DNA from: Halarsenatibacter silvermanii
GTDB lineage: Bacteria > Bacillota > Halanaerobiia > Halanaerobiales > Halarsenatibacteraceae
Length of the DNA: 64,000 nt
Direction: 5' to 3'
Assembly (NCBI RefSeq): GCF_900103135.1
Contig: NZ_FNGO01000003.1
Span: 1-64,000 of the forward strand
The translations under genes were made by a program, and so were the position numbers. Shown piece by piece: positions 45,586-54,279 of the stretch (positions are counted from its first letter, which is position 1; each line of letters opens with the position of its first letter). The notes beneath the pieces were generated by a model, which was not told the DNA's origin, ran no database searches, and worked only from the letters and a program-made list of their open reading frames with translations.

Positions 45586-45726
45586 TCATATAATCTGCAG
45601 CTGATCCATCTGACTTTGATAATCCCTGATATATATTCTGGCAATTTTGGCCAAAAGATTTTTTCTGCCCATAAGACTTGAAATAGTTTTATCAATATCT
45701 ACATACTCTTTTCTGCTTCCCGGCAT
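45586..45726 (-). CDS. Short Hpt-like protein (46 residues), probably truncated
   Basis: ATG at 45724-45726 follows GGGGGG at about 4-5 bases. The product MPGSRKEYVDIDKTISSLMG continues RKNLLAKIARIYIRDYQSQM DQ and stops at TGA 45586-45588. The spacing resembles the first two helices of a histidine phosphotransfer domain, but the phosphorylatable His would lie further on and is absent. It sits between the FIST histidine kinase and the REC-PP2C gene. A decayed Hpt gene or a small partner protein are both possible. Confidence 0.45.
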   Translation of the reverse strand: MPGSRKEYVDIDKTISSLMGRKNLLAKIARIYIRDYQSQMDQLQII

Positions 45727-45744
45727 AAATCCCCCCAGAAAAAA

Positions 45745-48700
45745 TTATTCCATCTCTTCCTCCAGAAGTTCATTTATATTTTTCACCTGTTTTAACGCAG
45801 ATTCAAATTCATATGCTGCCAGCTCATCCTTTAAAACCCGCATTCTTTCATCCAGCCAGTCTCTGCCCGTTTCCAGCATGTGATCCTGAATCCTGTCAAC
45901 AGCTTCTATATCGTAAGCTTCAATCAATGTTTTGATGTTCTGGAGCTCGGATTTAAATTCAGAAATTGCAATATCCCGGAAACTTTCGACTTCGTCCGAT
46001 TCTCTCTCCGGCAGCGAGCTTATTTCCCCGGCAGTTCTCGCCAGTTCCTGCTCCAACTTTTTAGTCAGTTTTTGTAAATCCTCTACATTTGAGATTTCTC
46101 CCAGCGATCTCTCTAATTTCTCGGCCTTATCCTGCAGATTTTCAGCTCCTATATTACCAGCTGTCCCTTTAATCTCATGAGCTATGTCCTCCAGGGTATC
46201 GTAATCTTCCCTGCTGCGGGCATGCTGTAATTCTTCTTTTAGTTCCGGACAATTTTGGGCAAACTTCTTCAATACTTTCATGTAAATCTTAACGCTGCCT
46301 TCTAGGCGTTTAAGCCCTCTGCTGGCGTTTATAGTATCAAGATCTAAGACTTTTTCAGCTTCCTCGGCTTTATTACGGCCGTCATTATCTGATTGAAAAC
46401 CGGCACCGGAATTAAATCCGCTTTCATCTATAATCTGTTTAATTTTTTTCAACAAATTTTCAATGTCGATCGGTTTGGCAACCAGATCGTCCATTCCAGC
46501 TTCTGACGCTTCTTTGCGATGTTTTTCCATAACATTAGCAGTAAGAGCTATAACCGGCAGCTTTGAAAGTTTCAGCTCATCTCTTATTTTGCGGGTGATC
46601 TCATATCCATTGAGCCCCGGCAGCTGAATATCCATTAAAACACAGTCATATTCATTTTTCTCTATTTTGCTCAAAGCCTCTCTGCCCTCTTCGGCTAAAT
46701 CCATCTCATAACCGTGAACTTCCAGGATTTCCCGGGCCAGCACCTGATTTGTCTCATTGTCTTCAACCAGCAGCAAACTGTCAGCATGACCTGCCTCTAA
46801 ATCCTCTTCAGCCAGTTCCGAGCCCTGTTCTCTAACAATTTCCTGGCCGGAATATCCATAGACATCCATAACGGTATCGAATAAACTGGATGGACTGAAG
46901 GGTTTGGTCAGGAAATCAGAAATATATTCTGAGCCTGGCTCCGTTTTGATCTCTTCTTTATCGAAGGCAGAAACAATAATAACTTCCGGTTTGGGACGAA
47001 TTTCTGGTTTTTTCATTATATTTTGCAGTGTCTCCAGACCATCTATTCCCGGCAGATTCCAGTCCATGAGCAGCAGCTCATAATCTTCTTCAACAAATTC
47101 TAATTTCTCAAGAGCGGTTTCCCCATCTCTGGTCACTTCAGGATGAAAATCCAGTGCCTGAAGATACTCCTCACATATCTCACGGGCAGAAGAATTATCA
47201 TCAACCACTAAAACTTTGAGGCCGTCGAGATCTGGCGGGGTGGAGATGGATCTGCCTTCCTCCTCTACAACCCGGCCAAATTCAGCGGTAAAATAAAATG
47301 TGCTGCCTTCTCCTGGTTCGCTCTCCAGCCAGATTTCTCCCTCCATCATCTCCACCAGCTGTCTGGCAATGGCCAGTCCCAGCCCCGCACCTGCACTACC
47401 TCCTGAAATTGAATTCTCAGCCCGGTCAAATCGCTCAAAGACATTATCCTGTTTTTCCAGAGGGATCCCGGGACCGGTGTCACTTACAGCAAACTGATAC
47501 TTGATCCTATCCTGCTCTTTCTTTTTCATCTTAACTTCGATAATAATTTCGCCTGACTCGGTATATTCCAGGGCATTCTTGGTCAGATTGGCCAAAATCT
47601 GAACCAATCGGGTCTCATCGCCGACCAATTTATTGGGAACTGTCGGAGGGCGAGAAAACAAAACTTCAATGGGTTTATGCCTGGATTCTTCGGCTATAAT
47701 CAGCCAGGTCTGTTCCAGCACTTCATCGAGTTCTAATACTTCCTCTTTTAGTTCAATTTTCTCATCTTCAATCCTGGATAAATCCAAAATATCATTTATA
47801 ATATTGAGAAGATATTCAGCGGAAGCTTTAATCCTCCTAAGATAATTATCTCTCTTTTCTTTTTTAATATCCCGGTCCAGACACAGTTCGCTCAGGCCTG
47901 TGATGGCATTCATCGGGGTGCGAATTTCATGGCTCATGTTGGAAAGAAATTCGCTTTTGGCTCTGCTGGCTTTTTCTGCCTCATCTCTGGCTCTTGAGAG
48001 TTCATCTGTAACCGTGTTGGCGAGGTTGGTCAGGGCTTTAATCGTGTTGGTGCTGCGTTCATTGCGGCCGGAAAACTCCTCTTTATCGAAGAACTCTTTT
48101 TTATCAGCAGACTTTTTTTCGTTTTCAGTCAGAGCCAGTGCTGTTAGAGTTATATTGAGCAGGCAGTTTAATTCTCCGCTGCTGTAAAATTCTCCGTAGG
48201 TAAAAAAACCAGCTGCAGGAGCGATATCCTTAAATATGGATAACTCACTGTTTAAATTTTCCTGCAGAGCTGCCTTTCTGATAGCACAGGAATAGAGAAA
48301 AAGAGCTTCGGGACTAAATTGTTCTATCATTCTTTTTGACAGATTAATGTTCTTCTGGATGATAGAATTTATATGGCCGTAGCTCAGATATACATCTGCT
48401 CCCTCCTGGACTTCTCCGCCGAAACCCAAAGAGCCATCTTCGTACCTGGCAGCAGCTCCCCGGGCTACCAAAGTATCGCCCCTTTTTAAGATGAGTGGAA
48501 ATTCCGGCCCGGCAGTCTGAGGCAGTCGTTCGGCAATTTCTTCGCCCAGATACTTCTCATAGATATCGCAGCAGACTTACCATCGATTTCATATACTCTA
48601 TTACCCTCACTTTTGGTAACCTGCATTTTTTTGCCAATTTTCTGCCATCCCAGATTATAATCAGAATAAACTTTTAACCGGCTGCTGTTTAATGCCACCC

Positions 48701-49235
48701 CCACCAGGCCATGAGCCGAAACTCTCTCGTTCAGAAATATATAATTATTTTTGAAGGCAAACTCAAAATTGTCCCCTGCCTTGCCCCCGGCAATGACAAC
48801 GCTGTCATCTATGGAGTTCAGACCATCCAATACACCATCCTGGATATTTGACCAGTCCGAGAACATAATAATTGCTTTGGTGCTGTCAGAGATAAGTTCT
48901 CTGCCCAATTTTCTGCCCAGTTCAAAACTATCTTCACCGTTACCGGAGATAAAACTGCTTTCAAGACGGGTCCTGGAAAAACTGCTAAAAGAAATCACAG
49001 TTTCATTTTCTCTGGCCTCACCGTTTATTATCTCACCTGCTGTAGTAGTTCCAATTATTGTCGCCCGGGGCAGCAGTGACTTAATACTGGCAGTGACCTT
49101 TTTTATAAAACTTTTATTGCAGACCCCGGTAAAGATCTGTACCAGGAGATTATTGTCTTTTATCTCCTCGTTTTCTATAAATGCTTTTAGTTCGTCTTCT
49201 CCCTGATAGATAATATTCTGTACTTTCATCTTCAC
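45745..49235 (-). pseudogene. FIST-sensor hybrid histidine kinase (HisKA-HATPase-REC-REC-Hpt) with one frameshift
   Basis: First frame (48486-49235): FIST N domain (NNLLVQIFTGVCNKSFIKKV, TIIGTTTAGEI) and the beginning of FIST_C ([10 protein letters not shown]). A single missing base near 48565-48575 shifts the frame; the correct one reads [20 protein letters not shown] then [17 protein letters not shown] and joins the 908-residue second frame. This has the rest of FIST_C, a coil, HisKA ([20 protein letters not shown], His), HATPase ([14 protein letters not shown]), two receivers ([15 protein letters not shown] and [15 protein letters not shown]) and Hpt ([17 protein letters not shown]). FIST binds small ligands such as amino acids in other proteins. 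No homopolymer at the lesion. All downstream domains are intact and could still be expressed from the internal TTG at 48471. Confidence 0.85.
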
Positions 49236-49259
49236 ACCTCAAAAAACTGCAAATTTTTA

Positions 49260-51264
49260 TCAGATTAACTCAACTCCGGAACCGTTGATGGTTTTTTTAA
49301 TTTTTATCAGCATTTTTTCAATATCGATAGGTTTAGAGATCAGTCCGTTCATGCCGGCTTTTTCCGCTTCCTTTCGATGTTTTTCCATGACATTGGCGGT
49401 CAGAGCTATAACAGGAAGATTTAGAAATTCAATTCATTTCTGATTATGCGGGTGGCCTCATATCCATTGAGTCCCGGAAGCTGGATATCCATTAAAACAC
49501 AGTCATATTTATCTGCCTGGATTTTATCCAGAGCTTCTCTCCCCTTTTCAGCGATATCAACGCTATAATTATAACTTTCCAGAATTTCCTTTGCCAGCAC
49601 TTGATTTGTCTCATTGTCCTCAACCAGCAGTATTTTATTTTCAGCGCCTGCCATTAATTTTTCATCGGCCAGCTCCTGTTCCTATTCCTGAACGATATCA
49701 CGCCCGGAATATCCAAAAACATCCATAATGGTATCGAATAGACTGGAGGGGCTGAAAGGTTTGATCAGAAAATCAGATATATATCGGGAACCGGGTTCTG
49801 TCATGATTTCTTCTCTGTCAAAGGCGGAAACGAGTATGATCTCCGACCTGGTTTGAACAGCATATTCTTCTCTGATTTTTTGGGCTGCTTCCAACCCGTT
49901 TATCCCCGGCAGCTTCCAGTCCATAAGCAGAAGATCATAAGAGGTTTCAGCTTCCTTCATTTTCTCCAGAACAGTTTCTCCATCCACTGCCAGTTCTGTC
50001 CGAAAGCCAAAAGCCTGCAGATATTCTTCACTTATTTTACGGGCAGAAGAATTATCATCGATGACCAGCACCTTTAAACCATCCAATTCTGGAGGAGTGG
50101 AGATAACTCGTTTTTTTTCTCTGCAGAACAGCCAAATTCAGCTGTAAAGTAGAAGGTGCTTCCTTTTCCAATTTCACTCTCCATCCATATTTCTCCATTC
50201 ATCATATCCACCAGCTGTCTGCTGATAGCCAGACCCAGACCGGCACCTTTGCTGCCGCTCTCGGTGGAAGCTTCCGCGCGGTTAAATCTTTCAAAGATGC
50301 CCTCCTGCTTCTCCGGAGGGATCCCCGGACCGGTATCCTCCACGGCAAATTTATATTTCACATCATCTTCTTTTTTTTCCAGCATCTCAACCTTGATGAC
50401 TATCTCTCCGGAATCGGTATATTTGATTGCATTTTTGGTCAAATTGGCCAAAATCTGAGTCAAACGGATCTTATCACCGACCAATTCATTGGGAATCTCC
50501 GGAGAACGGGCAAACAATACCTCGATAGGCTTTTTTTTGGCTCTTTCAGCAACCACCAGCCATGTCTGTTCCAGAACTTCGTCGAGCTCAAATATCTCTT
50601 CTTTCAAATCAATTTTCCCATCTTCGATTTTTGATAAATCAAGGATATCATTAATTATGTTGAGAAGATATTCAGCCGAAGCGTTAATCCTCTTCAGATA
50701 ATTTTTCCTCTTTTCTGGATCGACGTCTTCCCCCAAACATAATGCGCTCAAACCGGTTATTGCATTCATGGGAGTGCGTATTTCATGGCTCATATTGGAA
50801 AGAAACTCACTTTTGGCCTGGCTGGCTTTTTCCGCTTCTTTTTTGGCCTGCATCAATTTTTGTTGTTGTCTTTCGAGTTCACGATTATATTCTTTTATGT
50901 TTTCTTCCGCTTTTATCCGCGGGGTAACATCCAGTGCTGTTTCTATAAACCCTTCAAGATTACCATCTTCGTCAATGTCGGGGATGCCTTTCATTTTCCA
51001 GTATCTGCCATCAGGTTTTCTCACAATAGAGCTAGCTATCTCTCCGGTCTCTTCAGCTTTTTGTATGGGACATTCAGGGCAAAAATCTTCCAGACCCCAT
51101 TTTTCATAACAAAATTTGTCCTTCAAATCCTCCGGCTTTCTGTCAAAAAATTCAGAAGCCGCCCTATTAAACCATCTGATTGTAAAATCCGGAGACATAT
51201 AAATTATAATTTCATCCAGGTTGTTTAAGATATTATTCTCCAGAATCTGTTTATTATCATTCAT
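49260..51264 (-). pseudogene. PAS hybrid histidine kinase (HisKA-HATPase-REC-REC) broken by two frameshifts and a TAG
   Basis: First frame (50074-51264): PAS with Cys cluster (FCYEKWGLEDFCPECPIQKA), coil, HisKA ([20 protein letters not shown]) and HATPase (GLGLAISRQLVDMMNGEIW). It breaks in T8 at 50111-50118 (A8 in mRNA); in the other frame [20 protein letters not shown] follows, the first receiver (LLLMDWKLPGINGLE). An in-frame TAG at 49682-49684 separates it from the second receiver ([40 protein letters not shown]), which is itself shifted near 49435-49440 and would continue [20 protein letters not shown] to TGA at 49260. The FIST kinase next door is a close paralogue and has none of these lesions at the same places. 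The gene is very probably inactive. Confidence 0.85.
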
Positions 51265-51404
51265 CCAGACCCCCCCCTTTTTCTAGATAGTAGCAATTAG
51301 CATTAAGAATTATATAAGAAAATTATAGCACAGATACTTTAACTCTGCAAATAACAAAATCCAGGACCCGGTCTGCCTATTTTGCCATGATTGTCTCCAG
51401 GTGT

Positions 51405-51431
51405 ATTTGCCAACTGAACACAAGAAGAGCC
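51405..51431 (-). repeat. Dispersed repeat copy D
   Basis: Plus strand ATTTGCCAACTGAACACAAG followed by AAGAGCC. It abuts the stop codon of the GAF/PAS gene at 51432 exactly, as copy E abuts the DUF488 stop. Confidence 0.5.
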
Positions 51432-53720
51432 TCATTTATCTTTCATCATATCAACAAATTGCCCGGCCAAATCCGGATCGAACTGGCTGCCTGCACAATC
51501 TTTTATTTCTTCCAGTGCTTCTTTTTTGCTCATAGGTTCCTTATAAGGTCTACCATTCGTCATCACATCATAGGCATCCACAATTGAGATTATTCTTGAT
51601 AGAAATGGGATTTCTTCTCCCTGCAGACCTTCTGGATAACCACTTCCGTTCCATTTTTCATGATGGTGTAATATTGCTTCGGCTACAGGAGCAAACTCCT
51701 CGGAGGCCGAAGCTATTTTATATCCTTTTTCCGGATGCTCCTGCATCATCTGCCATTCTTCTTCTGATAGGTCACCCGGCCTGGTCAATACTTCTTCCGG
51801 AATAGAAGTTTTGCCTATATCATGGAGAGTTGCCAGAAGAGATAATTTATTTAATTCCGAGTTGGTAACTCCCAATCTCCTGCCCAGCTTAATAGCCAAA
51901 TTAGTCATCCTCATGGCATGTTCTTTGGTCTCATCACTTTTTGCTCCCAGCGTATTCAAAAGACTTTTCACCAGTCGACTTTTACTGCTTTTATCAGCGA
52001 CGAGTTTATTCTGCATCATATTTTCGTCAGCCTGTTTTAAAAGATCCTTTAAATTCTCTTCGGGATCAGTTTTAACGGCAATTCCCATACTTATAGTTAC
52101 GGGAAACTCTTCGTTACTGATATCCTGACATCTTTTTTCGATTCTATCATATATTTTATGAGCTGCTTCGCCATTCGTCCGCGGCAAAAGAATAACAAAT
52201 TCGTCTCCTCCAAATCTCGCCAGTATATCTTCATCTCTGACCGAGTTTTCGAGTATTTCGGCAGCTTTTTTCAAAACCCGGTCCCCTCTCTTATGCCCAT
52301 AGGAGTTATTTATAATTTTCAGGCCGTCTATATCCACCATAATTGTACTGATAGGCAGCTGCCTTTCCGTATCAAGTCTTTTCATCTCCTCCGCCAAAAA
52401 TGTGCGATTATATAGACCGGTAATTTCATCGTGGAAAGTTTTGTATTTTAATTTTCTTTCTCTTTCCTTCCTTTTAGTAATATCCCTCAAAATTCCTCTC
52501 ACCCTAACAGGATTTCCCCTGTCATCATAGACCATATATTGTTCATCATAAAGCCATTTAACGCTGCCATTTTTATGAAAGATACGAAATTCTCTTTCTG
52601 TATAGCCCTTTTCTTCCAGTTCCTGCAGGGCTCTTTCATGAATGTGTTTATCGTCCGGATGAGTTATCCCGATCATAAAACCCGGCTTCTTAAATTTTTC
52701 CTGAGAATAACCCACGATATCCCGGACAGACCTGCTGATAAAGTCCACTTTTAAATCAGGCCAGGACATAGACCAGACAATTTCACTTATATTATTGAAA
52801 ATATCATTAATTCTTTCCTTATATTCTCGCAGTTCATTTTCCCTGACCTTTCTTTTTGTTATTTCTTCATGAGCGATTACAGCCGCATTATCTCCTTCGC
52901 TTTGAAAAGGTGTAACTCTTAACTTAAACCACTTTTTCTCTTCCGGAGTGGCGCAGGGATACTCCAGGGTGAAAGAACTTTTATTTGCTGCAATTACAGC
53001 TTTTATGCCCTGAAGTGCTTTTTCTGCCGTTTTTGATCCTTCCTCTTTGGCCCGTTCTGTTATTTTCAGATAATTGACACCTTCTCCTACCTTCTCAGGA
53101 GAGACACCGCTTTTTCTGGCAAAATTTTTCCAGGCTTCATTGGTATATTTTATCTTACCTTCCCTGTTTAATACGACCACATTAGCAGAAAGAGAATCCA
53201 GAGAAGATTGAGCAAATTCTATCCGGCGCTGGAGTTTACTGTTTAATTCTATATTTTCAAGCTGATTTTCTATAGAACATTTGAGCTCTCTTAAAAGATC
53301 TTTTTCTTTTTGCTGGAAGTTTCGCGGCTCTCTATCCACCACGCAGAGTGTACCAAATACGCCCCGATTTACCTGATGATATATCGGCATGCCAAGATAA
53401 GAAACAAAACCCATATCAAGCTCTGCGCTGCCCTGCCATCTATCAATTTTACGGGCATCATTAATCTCCACCATTTTCTCATCATTCACCGCTTTGTGGC
53501 AGTAAACCTCTGCTAACTCTATAAAATCCCCTTCTTCAATGTCGCTTTCTGTCTCCGAATCTCTTTTTAAAATTTTAATTTTCTCTCCAAAAATCCTGGT
53601 TATAAATCCGGCCTCTGCCCCAATTATTTCAGCCAGTAAATCTACTATATTTTGCCAGTTACTTTTAACCGAGCTGGAGATTTTATATTCTATATAATCG
53701 ATGAATACCACCTCCCTCAA
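51432..53720 (-). CDS. GAF-PAS-PAS-GGDEF-HD-GYP c-di-GMP enzyme
   Basis: About 760 residues. GAF domain about 15-160 (AEIIGAEAGFITRIFGEKIK, YLGMPIYHQVNRGVFGTLCV), PAS about 175-300, PAS_3 about 300-425, GGDEF about 430-595 with intact ARFGGDEFVILLPRT, HD-GYP about 600-760 (HDIGKTSIPEEVL; HHHEKWNGSGYPEG). Both catalytic sites look complete, the only one of the five PAS paralogues with a canonical GGDEF. Start is unclear. GGGAGGTGG is followed after 7-8 bases by an in-frame ATC (about 53702) rather than ATG; the TTG at 53720 lies before the ribosome binding site. Confidence 0.92.
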   Translation of the reverse strand: MREVVFIDYIEYKISSSVKSNWQNIVDLLAEIIGAEAGFITRIFGEKIKILKRDSETESDIEEGDFIELAEVYCHKAVNDEKMVEINDARKIDRWQGSAELDMGFVSYLGMPIYHQVNRGVFGTLCVVDREPRNFQQKEKDLLRELKCSIENQLENIELNSKLQRRIEFAQSSLDSLSANVVVLNREGKIKYTNEAWKNFARKSGVSPEKVGEGVNYLKITERAKEEGSKTAEKALQGIKAVIAANKSSFTLEYPCATPEEKKWFKLRVTPFQSEGDNAAVIAHEEITKRKVRENELREYKERINDIFNNISEIVWSMSWPDLKVDFISRSVRDIVGYSQEKFKKPGFMIGITHPDDKHIHERALQELEEKGYTEREFRIFHKNGSVKWLYDEQYMVYDDRGNPVRVRGILRDITKRKERERKLKYKTFHDEITGLYNRTFLAEEMKRLDTERQLPISTIMVDIDGLKIINNSYGHKRGDRVLKKAAEILENSVRDEDILARFGGDEFVILLPRTNGEAAHKIYDRIEKRCQDISNEEFPVTISMGIAVKTDPEENLKDLLKQADENMMQNKLVADKSSKSRLVKSLLNTLGAKSDETKEHAMRMTNLAIKLGRRLGVTNSELNKLSLLATLHDIGKTSIPEEVLTRPGDLSEEEWQMMQEHPEKGYKIASASEEFAPVAEAILHHHEKWNGSGYPEGLQGEEIPFLSRIISIVDAYDVMTNGRPYKEPMSKKEALEEIKDCAGSQFDPDLAGQFVDMMKDK

Positions 53721-53782
53721 TCCACATTGCTAAAATTTAAAGCTTCGTTCACAATGAAATTTTCCCCCGATCTTATACGATA

Positions 53783-53808
53783 TCTATCAACTGATAACAG
53801 GAAGATCC
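53783..53808 (-). repeat. Dispersed repeat copy E
   Basis: Plus strand TCTATCAACTGATAACAGGA followed by AGATCC, abutting the DUF488 stop codon at 53809 exactly. Confidence 0.5.
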
Positions 53809-54180
53809 TTACATATTTGATCTGCTGTTACTATTACCTTCTGACCCTCCAGCAAGTTCTCCTCTATATTCAGCACCGGCCTCAACAAGCATATCAGCCA
53901 GCAGCCGACGGTGACAACTTTCCGGGCTGGAACAATAACAGAGCAGGACTATCTCCTCCTGCTCGAGTAAATCCTGCCAGCGTTCTCGGTTCTGGCGGTA
54001 AGACTCCCTCATTTTCTCATAATATTTCTTCTTATATTCCGCCCAGGACATCTCTCCCTTTTTCGTCTTCATGACCATCGCCCAGGTAGGAGCAAAAGTT
54101 TCCTCGCCGGATTTTACCGTCACATCCAGCGTTTTCTTATCACCATTATAATTCATGGGAGCTGTATAAACTTTCAGCAT
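53809..54180 (-). CDS. DUF488 protein
   Basis: 123 residues. The conserved core is TWAMVMKTKKGEMSWAEYKK, then YYEKMRESYRQNRERWQDLL and the signature IVLLCYCSSPESCHRRLLAD with the Cys-x-Cys...Cys-His-Arg-Arg cluster. DUF488 proteins are widespread and have no established function. Start ATG 54178-54180 after AGGAGGC. The C-terminus is a Ser/Asn-rich tail. It sits alone between two PAS/GGDEF/HD-GYP genes. Confidence 0.88.
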   Translation of the reverse strand: MLKVYTAPMNYNGDKKTLDVTVKSGEETFAPTWAMVMKTKKGEMSWAEYKKKYYEKMRESYRQNRERWQDLLEQEEIVLLCYCSSPESCHRRLLADMLVEAGAEYRGELAGGSEGNSNSRSNM

Positions 54181-54279
54181 TAAACCAGCCTCCTGAATAT
54201 TGATGTCTATAGTATATCAATCAATATGTAAATTAACAAAAAATTGATGAAAGTTTAAATCTTGAATATTTTTCACCGG

